Positions 19,062 to 27,624 of a stretch of DNA of 64,000 nt are shown here, one piece after another. Origin of the DNA: an uncultured Gammaproteobacteria bacterium. GTDB lineage: Bacteria > Pseudomonadota > Gammaproteobacteria > Steroidobacterales > XN24. The notes beneath the pieces are model-generated. The model was not told the DNA's origin, ran no database searches, and was given only the letters and a program-made list of their open reading frames with translations. How positions within the stretch are numbered: position 1 is the first letter of the stretch; each line of letters opens with the position of its first letter. Position numbers and translations under genes: made by a program. The DNA is taken from NCBI GenBank assembly GCA_947259915.1, contig CAMYOC010000002.1:1-64000 (forward strand). The letters are read 5' to 3'.

Positions 19062-19496
19062 ATGAAATTATTGAGAACCGCCGTGCTCATGACCCTTGTT
19101 GTCAGCGCGCCGCAGGTCCTGGCCGAGGACGATCTGAACATCGAAGAGCGCTGGGACGCCCGCGGCGATCGCGCCGAGCAGCGTCTGGACCAGCGTGGTG
19201 ACCGGATCGACCGGCGCCTCGACCACAAGGGCGACCGCATCGATGGGCGCCTGGATGCCCGCGCTGACCGCGCCGCGGCTGCCGGCTATGACGGCGCCGC
19301 AGGCCGCCTGGACCGTAAGGGCGATCGCATCGATCGGCGCCTCGACACCAGCGGCGATCGCATCGATGGACGTCTGGATCGCAAGGGACAGCGGGTCGAC
19401 GATCGCATGGACCGTTACGGCAGCCGCAAGGAAAACCGCGTGGAACACCGCAGTCAGCACCGGCAACAGGTCCGTACTCAACGTAGAGGCAGCTGA
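19062..19496 (+). CDS. exported hendecad-repeat (11-residue) charged protein
   Basis: A 144-residue protein with a signal peptide (cleavage near residue 21, after VLA). The mature part is built almost entirely of 11-residue units of the form LDxKGDRIDxR. Four near-perfect copies and several diverged ones occur, interrupted once by an 8-residue Ala/Gly-rich insert. Hendecad periodicity predicts a long amphipathic helix or right-handed coiled coil with Leu/Ile/Ala on one face and Arg/Asp on the other. The underlying DNA is a 33-bp direct repeat. AAGGAGAT lies 7 nt upstream of the ATG and a strong terminator follows. I know of no assigned function. Confidence 0.8.
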   Translation: MKLLRTAVLMTLVVSAPQVLAEDDLNIEERWDARGDRAEQRLDQRGDRIDRRLDHKGDRIDGRLDARADRAAAAGYDGAAGRLDRKGDRIDRRLDTSGDRIDGRLDRKGQRVDDRMDRYGSRKENRVEHRSQHRQQVRTQRRGS

Positions 19497-19534
19497 TCCG
19501 CCTCATCCCCCCGGGTCGGTCAGCGAGTGCGTCC

Positions 19535-19569
19535 GGCCGACGGCCTCACCGCCGTCGGCCGTTTTCTTT
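19535..19569 (+). terminator. intrinsic terminator after the hendecad-repeat gene
   Basis: A perfect 10-bp stem GGCCGACGGC/GCCGTCGGCC (19535-19544 with 19551-19560) around a CTCACC loop is followed by GTTTTCTTT. It lies 38 nt after the stop codon and makes the repeat-protein gene a single transcription unit. Confidence 0.9.
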
Positions 19570-19692
19570 ATGTTCTGCTCCCCCAGGCTCGGGTGCGACT
19601 TCGGCATCTGCGTCCGCAATCGCGGCAGATGCGGCACAGATCCTGTGCTAGCCTTGCCCTCGCAGAATGGGCATCTCCTGGGGGACATCGTC

Positions 19693-20130
19693 ATGCTGAA
19701 CCTGGTGCGCGAGACGGTCGAGGGCATTCGCCAGCGCAGCCGGCACAAGAGCTTTGTCGACGCGGCCATGGCTGCGTGTGCGATGGTAGCGCTGGCCGAC
19801 GACGAGCAGCGGCTGTCCGAATTGATCACCCGTGATCGGGTGCTGGTGCGCATCGACGAATTGCGCAGTATCGACCACCAGCAGGCGGTGGCGCTTTACG
19901 ACGACTATGCGAAAGCGATCCGGCGCGATCCGGGCCGCGGCCGTGAGCAGGCGCTGGCAGCGATCGGCGCCTTCGCGAGCGACCGGGAGGGCGCGGCACT
20001 GCTGGTGCGGATGTGCGTGGCGGTCGGCCGTTCGGATCAGACCTTTAGCGCCACCGAGCGCAGCACGGTCGAGGCGATCTGCAAACAGCTGAATATCCAT
20101 CCGGGTGACGTAGGGGTCTACGACATCTGA
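19693..20130 (+). CDS. TerB-like (tellurite resistance TerB family) helical protein
   Basis: A 145-residue soluble all-helical protein. The pattern MAACAMVALADDEQRLSE, a middle acidic helix, and RMCVAVGRSDQTFSATERSTVEAICKQLNI matches the TerB/DjlA-N fold, including the paired acidic motifs that bind metal in TerB. The frame extends far upstream, but that part overlaps the repeat gene. The ATG at 19693 is preceded by a GGGGGA stretch and starts the conserved helix. No other ter genes are nearby, so a role in tellurite resistance should not be assumed. Confidence 0.75.
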   Translation: MLNLVRETVEGIRQRSRHKSFVDAAMAACAMVALADDEQRLSELITRDRVLVRIDELRSIDHQQAVALYDDYAKAIRRDPGRGREQALAAIGAFASDREGAALLVRMCVAVGRSDQTFSATERSTVEAICKQLNIHPGDVGVYDI

Positions 20131-20151
20131 CAAGCCGGTATTACAGCATTG

Positions 20152-21597
20152 TTACCGGGGTCCGGCGTAAAGGTCGATGGTCTCGCCGACCGCCTGGCTA
20201 CACACCGGACAGAACACCGGATAACGCGTAAACATCAGGCAATTCATCGCCGGCCGATAATAGCCCTCTGCTTCATAGTAAGCCCCCTCGAACGCGCCGA
20301 CCGCGTCACTGTTGGGCGCGTCGCTGAGCAACTGATCGAAAAAAGCCTGGGCCTCGGCAAACAAGACATTCATCTCGCTCTCGGGCCGGCCCGCGTCCCG
20401 GATCTGCTGCCGGCGCGTCTGGTAGTCCCGGGCGTAGTCCTCAAAGGCCGGCTTCGGCCAGGGCGTTGGCACCGGCGTGCTGCCCGAGATCAGAGCCGCC
20501 CATTTTGGCGGCATGCCCTCAAGCAGCGCGGTGACATTCGGCTCCCACGGCTCGACATCAGGCTCCTTCGGCTGGTAGGCGACCGGCGAGGTGAAATACT
20601 CGTCCGCGAGGGCGGCAAAATGATGACCGAATTCGTGCACGAACAGATAGTCGGCCCAGACGCTGTCGACCGCAGCGGTTGCGTACATGCCATAGATCCC
20701 GCCGCCGCCATAGGTCTCGTTGTTGACCAGGATCTGGACAAACTCATACGGAGCGTGGGACGCGATATCCCGCAGCGCACGATTATCGAAGGTCAATACA
20801 TAGCGTTCGCTGCGGAAAGCATCGTACCGGGTGCCCAGCTCGGAATGACGTTGCAGGCCCGAGGAGGGTCGCGCGACCCCGGAACGGGCGGATGCAGGGG
20901 CCATCGCCCAGACGTTGAAGTCGTCCTGGCGCTCGCGGAACGGAGACACCGCAAACAGGGCCGCACTCATGCGTCTCGCATCCGCCTCGAACTTGGCCAT
21001 CTCGGCCGGCGTGTAGCCGTCACCCAAAATCAACAGATCAACCTTGTCGGCAGGTCGGCCCCGCTCCTGGATAGTCAATAACGGTGCGCGTGCCGGTGAT
21101 GGGGCCCGCTTGACCAGAATGTCCGCCGGGTCGATGCGGATCTCCCAGGCCGGCACAAACTGGTTTTGCCCGTCCCGGCGCAGCACGCGCACCCGTGCCG
21201 GGCCTTCGGGCTGCGGGAAGCGCAGGGACTCGTGGAAGGTGCTGAAGCGCTCTTCGGCCGCCGCCATCTCCTCCCACTCGGGATAGATCGAGCTAAAGCC
21301 GCGGGAATACAGCAACTCCCCCGAGGCGTCATCGACCAGTTCAAAGAAATAGTCACCGCGACCGGTGGTATCCACAGCCCGGTCCGGATGGCCGGGCCAG
21401 GGCAGCGGTTCGACCACCAGCTCATCAAACGCAAAGACTTCGAGCTCGACGTTGCCGGTGTGGAAATAATCCAGTCGCATGGTGAGCGGTGGTGGTGTTT
21501 CGCTCCCGGTCTGGGTATCAGCGCCGGCGGCGGCTGCAAGAATCAACAGCAGCAATGCAAATGACATGCGGCCGGGACGCGCGTGAAAACACCTCAT
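20152..21597 (-). CDS. secreted M64 family metallopeptidase
   Basis: A 481-residue exported peptidase. A signal peptide (about 26 residues) and an N-terminal beta domain (residues 30-150) precede the M64 catalytic domain, which begins with LLILGDGYTPAEM. The zinc site is HEFGHHFAALADE (His321, Glu322, His325, with the downstream Asp/Glu of the metzincin-like pattern). M64 includes the Clostridium ramosum IgA peptidase, but most members are general extracellular proteases. It lies 6 nt downstream of the frameshifted DUF885 gene in the same direction, so the two probably formed one operon. Confidence 0.92.
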   Translation of the reverse strand: MRCFHARPGRMSFALLLLILAAAAGADTQTGSETPPPLTMRLDYFHTGNVELEVFAFDELVVEPLPWPGHPDRAVDTTGRGDYFFELVDDASGELLYSRGFSSIYPEWEEMAAAEERFSTFHESLRFPQPEGPARVRVLRRDGQNQFVPAWEIRIDPADILVKRAPSPARAPLLTIQERGRPADKVDLLILGDGYTPAEMAKFEADARRMSAALFAVSPFRERQDDFNVWAMAPASARSGVARPSSGLQRHSELGTRYDAFRSERYVLTFDNRALRDIASHAPYEFVQILVNNETYGGGGIYGMYATAAVDSVWADYLFVHEFGHHFAALADEYFTSPVAYQPKEPDVEPWEPNVTALLEGMPPKWAALISGSTPVPTPWPKPAFEDYARDYQTRRQQIRDAGRPESEMNVLFAEAQAFFDQLLSDAPNSDAVGAFEGAYYEAEGYYRPAMNCLMFTRYPVFCPVCSQAVGETIDLYAGPR

Positions 21598-21603
21598 CGG
21601 TCA

Positions 21604-22846
21604 CTACTCCAGCAAGTCGGATGGCAGACGCGGTGACGATATCAGCTCGACAAATACCGCCCAGCGCCGCTCCGGATCATCGCCGGCCAGTCGCTCCACA
21701 TAGGCGCCGACAAGATCCCGGCCGACATTGTAGTTGATGACATAGCTGCGATAGCGGTCGATAAAGTCGACCTTCTTGCTGGCGGCGTCAACTGTCACCA
21801 GCTGGTTTTGCACGAGATAATCCACCGTCGCCTCCCGTTCCATCTGCCCCTGCAGATATTGCCGCGCCGCCTCGTTGCCGGCATAGGTAAGGCGTCCCCG
21901 GAGTTCCTCCAACCGGTAGTAACGGTCGGCGTCCGACGCGTCCAGACCGGCCAGGGGGAACAACACGTCTTGCTCGAAACGGACCCGGCTTGCGCCAGGA
22001 AATGCGATCTTCTGACCATAGTTGGCGCTGCCCTCGGCGATCAGCGACATGGGACTGAACAGCGGAAAGACCGAAAACTCGATCCATCCACGCTCACGCA
22101 CCAGGCGGGATTCGAGCAAGGCATTGAAGGTATGGTGACCCGGATAGCCCTCGTGGCATCCGAGATCCACCGCGCGATCGATATAGATCGGCAGATCGGT
22201 GTTGATCTGGATCAGGCTGTCGGCGTCACCCTGAAACCAGTTGTAGCCCCCCCACGGCTGATCGCTGACAAATTCGACACGCGAGCCGGTCAGGCGGGAT
22301 GATGAATTGATTCCGGAAGCGCCGCACACGCTCCGGCAGCGACTCGTCCCCTGGCAGCAGTGCATCGATCTCGGCCAGGATACGGTCAAAATAGGCCTGC
22401 TCCCGGGGCGGCGATGTCGCGTCATATAGGGCTGCCGTCTCCTGGTCAAAACTGAATTCCCGCCCCAGCAGCATGTCGGCGCGGGTAGCCACGGCGGTAA
22501 GCTGTTTGGCCAGGAATGGTCCGCGCAGCGGAGCCAGGGGATCCTCCGCGTTGGCTGGGGCGACGGCGGCCCGGGTCGAGAGTTCGTCAGCCCCATCCCG
22601 TATCTCGGCGAGAGACAGAGCCTGCTCGCGCGCGGCCGCACGCCATGCGTCCGGACCGTAGTAGGCGTCCACATAGTTGGGGTCGTGCTCACCCAGGGCG
22701 AGCACGAGCGTCACATACTCCCGGGCGATCTTGTCGATATCGGGCCCGGCGGCGGGCTCACTGGGGTCCGGGCTGCATGCGCAGAGACCGGCCGCCAGCA
22801 TTGCGGCCAGCGCGTAGATCAGTGGCAAACGGTGCACGGACGTCAC
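21604..22846 (-). pseudogene. DUF885 family lipoprotein metallopeptidase, interrupted by a single frameshift
   Basis: The start at 22846 gives a signal peptide with a possible lipobox (LCAC, Cys near residue 24) and about 180 residues of normal DUF885 sequence up to RNQFII. The reading then moves by one base near the GGG at 22296-22298 (CCC on the coding strand). The next frame continues from RLTGSRVEFVSDQPWGG to the stop at 21604, including the family's HEGYPGHH zinc motif. Removing one C from the CCC run would join both halves as FIIRLTGSRV. The intact product would be about 413 residues. Either the gene is broken in this strain or the base is a sequencing error; everything else looks conserved. 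Confidence 0.85.
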
Positions 22847-22982
22847 CTCTCTTGTTTCTTGTCAGCCGGGAAGTCCGCCGGCGGCGATGCGTCGAGTGTA
22901 ACGCCTGTCTTGCCGGCGGAACTTGCCCGCCCGGTACTTCCTCACTAGGCTTGCGGCAGACCGGTCATTGCGCAGCGTCCCC

Positions 22983-25646
22983 ATGAACATGTTTCGAGCC
23001 AGAAGTCTCTCCGCACCGGCGTCGATCCGGAGTCTCTGGATCTGCGGCCTGCTGGCATCACTGTCCCTGCTGATCGCCCCTGGCGTCTGGGCACAGACAA
23101 CGCCCGAGGACGCCAACGCGACGGCCGCGCAGGCGCCGCCAACGCCGCCCGAGGTCAAACCGATCCCGGTGACGGATATCTCCAGCCGCGCCGAAGCAGA
23201 TCGGACCGAACTGCGCCGCATCCGCAAGCAGGCCGATCCCGTAGCCGTCGTCGACCAGGTTATCGCGCAGATCGACGGCGCCGAGGAAGAGGTCAAGTCT
23301 TCCGCCGAACAACTGGCTGAGCTGGATTTCCCCAGTCTGACCAGACGCGGGCTGCGCAACCTCGAGCTGCGCTGGACCAACACCAGCAACACGATCGCCG
23401 GCTGGCAGAAGACCCTGGTTGATCGCTCCACGTCGCTGAATCAGAGTCGGGCGCAGCTGGCGACACTCCTCGAGCCCTGGACCAAGACCTGGGACAACCG
23501 GCAGAACGTGCAGCTGCCCGCAGCGCTGAGCGCTCAGGTCTCCGCCATCATCAAGGACATCGAGGCGGCCGACCAGCAGATCAAAGGTCGTCTTGATCGG
23601 GGCCTTATCCAACAGACCCGTCTCAGCCGGCTGGTGCTCCAGGTCAACGATGTTCTCGACCGTATCCGCGAGGCGGACGCCTATCAGCGCCAGCGACTGC
23701 TGAAGATCGATGCAGAGCCGCTTTGGTCAGTCTTTATCGGTGGCGACAAGGAGACGACGGATCAGCTCGAGGATCAGACCGAAGATGATCTGATCGGCGC
23801 CGCGGGCGCTCAGGTCGAGTCAGAGCTCTCCGAGTCAATGGGCTTCGCGCTGGCAAGCGCCGGCGATTATCTGGCCGCCAACCCCGACCGGGTCGCAGCC
23901 CATGTGCTGTTGTTCCTGATCCTCTCGGCACTGTTCATCTACACCCGTTCGCAGTTGGGTAACTGGTACAAGGCCGACGAGACCCCGAGTTCGGACGCCC
24001 TTGACCTGTTCAGATATCCGGTGGCGACTGCCGCGTTTATCGCATTGTTGTTTACCCGGGCCATGTATCCGGGGGCGCCGCTGGCGCTGCTCGATATAGC
24101 CCGGGGATTGCTGGCCCTGCCTCTGGTGGCACTGCTGGCCGCCGCATTGGACAAACGCCGTCGGCTCGGCGCCTATGCGCTGATCGCGGTATTCGTGATC
24201 GACTCGATCACCGATAGCATGACGTCCACGCCGCTGGCAGGGCGGCTGCTGCAGCTGTTTGTCGCCGCGCTGGGTCTGCTCGCGCTGCTGCGCGCTGAGT
24301 TCGGCATCCGATCTACAGTCGCCAAGATGAGACGAACCTGGGATAAGGCGTCCCGGCTGGTGATCCGCGCCGCCGCTGCGGCTCTGATCCTCTCCATCAT
24401 TGCCAATTTTGTCGGCATTGTCGCGCTGGCCTATCTGCTGACCAACGCCACGCTGGGTGTGCTCTATGTCGGTCTCGGCATCTTTGTCGCCGCGCTGGTG
24501 GCACGAGGTCTGCTTGAGGTGCTGCTGCGCTCACCGCTGACCGCAGGCTTCCGCGGCTTGCGCCAGGCATCGGACATTATTCGCACGCGATTCAACCGCC
24601 TGCTTGATATCGCCGCGATTCTCCTGTGGCTCGCCGCGGCGCTAAAGATCTTCGGCGTCCTCGACCCGATCGTCGACGCGCTCGGATCGCTGGTCGGCGA
24701 GGACATTACGTTCGGCAATTTCGCCATCTCGCTCGGCGACATCCTCGCCTTTGTGATCGCGCTGTATCTGGGCGTGTTGGTCTCGCGCTTCCTGCGCTTC
24801 GTTTTGAGCCAGGACGTCTATCCGCGTCTGCGGCTGCCTCGAGGCGTCCCATCGACCATCAATATGATGGTCAACTATGGCGTCATCACCATCGCATTTC
24901 TCATCGCGCTGGCTGCCGCCGGTTTCGAGCTCGGGCGCCTCGCGATCGTCGCCGGCGCGCTCAGCGTAGGCATCGGCTTTGGCCTGCAGGCCATCGTCAA
25001 TAATTTTGTCGCCGGTCTGATCCTGGCTTTCGAACGACCGATACAGGTGGGCGACACCATCGAAGTTGCCACCCTGCTCGGCCGCGTCACCCACATCGGC
25101 GTCCGCGCCAGCACCTTGCGCACCTATGACGGATCTGAAGTGATCGTGCCGAATTCCGAGTTCATTTCGGGCCAGGTGGTCAACTGGACGTTGTCTGACG
25201 TGACCAAGCGTCAGCATGTCCCGGTCGGGGTCGCTTACGGCTCCGATCCGGAACAGGTGATCAACCTGCTGATCGAAGTTGCAAGCAAAAACCCGCTGGT
25301 GCTGCCAGAGCCAGAACCGTTTGTGATCTTTAACGGTTTTGGCGACAGTTCACTGGATTTTGAACTGCGTGCCTGGTGCGCCTTTAATGACGGCCTCGCT
25401 GTGCTGACCCAGCTCAATGTGGCCATCAATCGCGCCCTGGCTGAAAACGGCATCGAGATCCCCTTCCCCCAGCGCGACCTGCATCTGCGTTCGGTGGACG
25501 CGGACGCGGGATCCGCGCTGGCCGGCACCGGCCGACGATTCTCTGCCGCGCCGGAGCCGCCGGCCTCCGCCGCCCCCGACGCCACCGCACCGCCTGCGGA
25601 CTTGCCGGCATTCCCGGCGGAATCGGATGGGAGCGACAGTGCCTGA
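22983..25646 (+). CDS. large MscS-family mechanosensitive channel (MscK-like)
   Basis: An 887-residue inner-membrane channel. It has a signal peptide (about 36 residues), then a periplasmic helical domain with predicted coiled coil (about residues 70-270, DUF3772-like), eleven or so membrane helices, and a C-terminal MscS domain. The pore-lining region reads GIGFGLQAIVNNFVAGLILAFERPIQVGD, shown here only as its type; it is the MscS hallmark. The beta and alpha-beta cage and an Ala/Pro-rich tail follow. It opens under membrane tension to release solutes during osmotic downshock. A TTG upstream at 22923 is possible but the ATG at 22983 fits the signal peptide best; no clear ribosome site is seen. 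Confidence 0.9.
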   Translation: MNMFRARSLSAPASIRSLWICGLLASLSLLIAPGVWAQTTPEDANATAAQAPPTPPEVKPIPVTDISSRAEADRTELRRIRKQADPVAVVDQVIAQIDGAEEEVKSSAEQLAELDFPSLTRRGLRNLELRWTNTSNTIAGWQKTLVDRSTSLNQSRAQLATLLEPWTKTWDNRQNVQLPAALSAQVSAIIKDIEAADQQIKGRLDRGLIQQTRLSRLVLQVNDVLDRIREADAYQRQRLLKIDAEPLWSVFIGGDKETTDQLEDQTEDDLIGAAGAQVESELSESMGFALASAGDYLAANPDRVAAHVLLFLILSALFIYTRSQLGNWYKADETPSSDALDLFRYPVATAAFIALLFTRAMYPGAPLALLDIARGLLALPLVALLAAALDKRRRLGAYALIAVFVIDSITDSMTSTPLAGRLLQLFVAALGLLALLRAEFGIRSTVAKMRRTWDKASRLVIRAAAAALILSIIANFVGIVALAYLLTNATLGVLYVGLGIFVAALVARGLLEVLLRSPLTAGFRGLRQASDIIRTRFNRLLDIAAILLWLAAALKIFGVLDPIVDALGSLVGEDITFGNFAISLGDILAFVIALYLGVLVSRFLRFVLSQDVYPRLRLPRGVPSTINMMVNYGVITIAFLIALAAAGFELGRLAIVAGALSVGIGFGLQAIVNNFVAGLILAFERPIQVGDTIEVATLLGRVTHIGVRASTLRTYDGSEVIVPNSEFISGQVVNWTLSDVTKRQHVPVGVAYGSDPEQVINLLIEVASKNPLVLPEPEPFVIFNGFGDSSLDFELRAWCAFNDGLAVLTQLNVAINRALAENGIEIPFPQRDLHLRSVDADAGSALAGTGRRFSAAPEPPASAAPDATAPPADLPAFPAESDGSDSA

Positions 25647-25724
25647 TCCATGCCGAATCTGCGCGGGCAGACCGATCCAGGCGCACCGTAGTGACGCATC
25701 GACAGCATGCGTGATCGCGCGACG

Positions 25725-26864
25725 ATGCGATTGACCGCGTTCGAGATCGCCGTCCTGCATCTGCGCCAGCCCTCCGGCGGTGGTCGTCCCGATCTGCCGG
25801 TCAACATCAGCGGCGCACGCAATCTCCTGGTAAAGGTCAGGGATGACAGCGGATTGTGCGGCTGGGGGGAGTCCTCACCCCGCGTCGGCATCAGGGGCGA
25901 GTCGGTAGAAACCGCCAGAGACCTGCTTCACGAGCAGATTCTGCCGCCGCTGCTGGGTCTCGAACTCGACAATTTCGAGCAGGCCGCCGCGGCCATGCAG
26001 CGGCTCCTCGGCGGCCTCGATCCACTACAGCTCACTGCTTTTTGCGCCGCGGAACTGGCTGTTTTGGACCTGGCCGGGCGCAGATTCGGTGTTCCCGCCT
26101 GCGAGATCCTGGGGCGCCCACGGCGCGACTCCGTGCACTACAGCGGATCGATCGACGGCAGTGATCCCGAGGTCGTCCGTGACCAGGCGGCCGTCCTGCG
26201 ACGACGCGGTGTCGGATCGGTCAGGATCAGGATGGGAGTCGATCTGACGCGCAATCTCCAGCGGCTGGATATCGGGCGCCAGATTCTCGGTGACGATGTG
26301 GCAATACTGATCGACCCGGAGCAGCGCTGGGACAGTGCCCAGGCCCTGCAGCAACTCAAAGCCATGGCGGATTTCCATCTCGCCGGGGTCGAACAGCCGG
26401 TGCCCGCCACGGACCTCGAGGGCATGCAGCGGATCACTGCGGCGGGTCTAACCCCGGTGATCGCGGCCGGCCGGGTGCAAACCCGGCAGGATGTCGAGCG
26501 ACTGGCCGAGACCGGCGGCTGCGACAGCGTCAGTATACGCATCTCACACTGCGGCGGTCTGCATGGCGCCGGCCGAGTTCACGCCGCGGCCCGTGAGGCC
26601 GGCTTGGGCTGTCTGCTGGGCGCCCCGCGCCAGGAGATCGGATTGCTGGGCGCTGCCGGACGCCAGTTCGGCACCCGGGCCGAAGGCCTGACCTGGATGG
26701 ACGAGTGTGCCGCGCTGGCCATGGCAAGATCGGCCATCTGCGAACCCGATGTGGCAGCAGGGCCCGGTGGTGTGGCGCCGCCGCTGCCTGGTCCCGGGCT
26801 CGGCACCACGCCGCAAATCGAGCGGATAGAGTCGCTGCTAAGACAAAAAATCTCGGTCCACTAG
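25725..26864 (+). CDS. enolase-superfamily (mandelate racemase/muconate cycloisomerase-like) protein with altered active site
   Basis: A 379-residue protein with the N-terminal capping domain (GLCGWGESSPR) and the TIM-barrel of the muconate-lactonizing subgroup. The catalytic KxK motif of strand 2 is RIR (167-169). The first metal ligand Asp197 is kept (LIDPEQRW) and Glu223 is kept (GVEQPVP). The usual ADES third-ligand motif reads AAGR (247-250), and the lysine of strand 6 (KIS) is Arg272 (IRISHCGGL). So all three lysines are arginine and one metal ligand is lost. It is either a pseudoenzyme or has unusual chemistry. An ATG at 25707 is also possible; 25725 matches family N-termini. It follows the MscS gene by 78 nt. 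Confidence 0.82.
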   Translation: MRLTAFEIAVLHLRQPSGGGRPDLPVNISGARNLLVKVRDDSGLCGWGESSPRVGIRGESVETARDLLHEQILPPLLGLELDNFEQAAAAMQRLLGGLDPLQLTAFCAAELAVLDLAGRRFGVPACEILGRPRRDSVHYSGSIDGSDPEVVRDQAAVLRRRGVGSVRIRMGVDLTRNLQRLDIGRQILGDDVAILIDPEQRWDSAQALQQLKAMADFHLAGVEQPVPATDLEGMQRITAAGLTPVIAAGRVQTRQDVERLAETGGCDSVSIRISHCGGLHGAGRVHAAAREAGLGCLLGAPRQEIGLLGAAGRQFGTRAEGLTWMDECAALAMARSAICEPDVAAGPGGVAPPLPGPGLGTTPQIERIESLLRQKISVH

Positions 26865-26995
26865 TCGGATAGCTGCCCCCCGGCCGACCTCCCCACCCCG
26901 TCCAGCGGCGGCTGCGCCCGCTCCCAGCGTGCCCGGGAATCCGATAATCACCAAGTTTTACAAGGGATTCTTGCGTCGCAAAGAATTCCCCATCT

Positions 26996-27037
26996 TTGAT
27001 CCAGATCAGTAAATCTCCCCATTGACTGACTTATTAT
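26996..27037 (+). promoter_or_regulatory. FNR/Anr-type class II promoter of the octaheme cytochrome operon
   Basis: TTGAT-CCAG-ATCAG (26996-27009) matches the FNR consensus TTGAT-N4-ATCAA at nine of ten positions. TATTAT at 27032-27037 is a five-of-six -10. If transcription starts at about 27044 the FNR site is centred at -41.5, exactly the class II position. The 384 bp between the enolase-like gene and the cytochrome gene hold no protein gene; the part before 26996 shows nothing I recognise. Confidence 0.7.
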
Positions 27038-27153
27038 TCGTTCCAGCTAATGCAGACATATCTAATTTAGAGGCCCCGAAAGGGCCCCGCGGCGCAGCTC
27101 TCCGGCGCGCCGCACCGGGAAAAGGACATGATGAGGACAGCCCTTGGGCAGCC

Positions 27154-27188
27154 AGGCTCTGGTCGACAGCGGACCAGCGCCTTTTTTT
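27154..27188 (+). terminator. intrinsic terminator inside the 5' leader (candidate attenuator)
   Basis: The stem is AGGC-T-CTGGTC (27154-27164) with GACCAG-C-GCCT (27172-27182), ten pairs with one mismatch, running into T7 at 27182-27188. It lies about 140 nt after the predicted transcription start and 60 nt before the first cytochrome gene. A second small hairpin, GGCCC-CGAAA-GGGCC, sits earlier in the leader at about 27072-27086. The leader matches no riboswitch class I could recognise. Confidence 0.6.
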
Positions 27189-27248
27189 GTGCCTGCGTCC
27201 CGGTGAACACGAATCCCACCAAAAAATTACGAGCAAGGAGGTAGGGAA

Positions 27249-27608
27249 ATGAAGACGACTCTCCACCTGACCATGGCCGCGTTTGTCGGTGTCCTCGCAC
27301 TGGGTTTCAGCACCCTCGCGACCACGCCGGCGGCAAGTGCGGACGGCAAGGAACTCTATCGCGAGTACTGCAAGGGCTGTCACGAAGAAGGCTCGCCCAA
27401 CGGCGAGTACACGCCGATGTCGCTGATCCAGGACCAGTGGACCCGGTTCTTCGACAAGAAGTACACGCGCACACACAAGTCGGTTATCGACGAGAAGCAT
27501 GGCGGCAAGCCGGTCACCGAGACCATCTCGCCGGAAGATCTCGAACTCATCCGCGAGTTTTCGATCGAAGGCGCCGCCGACTCAGAACACCCGATGACCT
27601 GTGGCTGA
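27249..27608 (+). CDS. periplasmic monoheme c-type cytochrome
   Basis: A 119-residue exported protein with a signal peptide (cleavage near residue 31, after ASA) and one heme site CKGCH at 41-45. A conserved Met-rich region (TPMSLIQDQW) could supply the sixth ligand. AAGGAGGT is perfectly placed 6 nt before the ATG, predicting high expression. It is the first gene of a three-gene operon with the porin and the octaheme cytochrome and is the likely electron donor or shuttle to the latter. Confidence 0.9.
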   Translation: MKTTLHLTMAAFVGVLALGFSTLATTPAASADGKELYREYCKGCHEEGSPNGEYTPMSLIQDQWTRFFDKKYTRTHKSVIDEKHGGKPVTETISPEDLELIREFSIEGAADSEHPMTCG

Positions 27609-27624
27609 CAGGGAGCGAAGTACC

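Noticed and set aside
19140-19480. Regular DNA repeats that might suggest a CRISPR or minisatellite
   Set aside because: They lie in frame in a good gene with a signal peptide and code for an 11-residue repeat; no unique spacers.
25647-25724. Possible promoter between the MscS and enolase-like genes
   Set aside because: No convincing -35 and -10 pair; read-through from the MscS gene is more likely.
27060-27180. Possible c-di-GMP (GEMM) riboswitch, as found before some multiheme cytochrome genes
   Set aside because: A GAAA loop is present but the conserved GGCAAACC and GACGCAAAGCC strands are missing.
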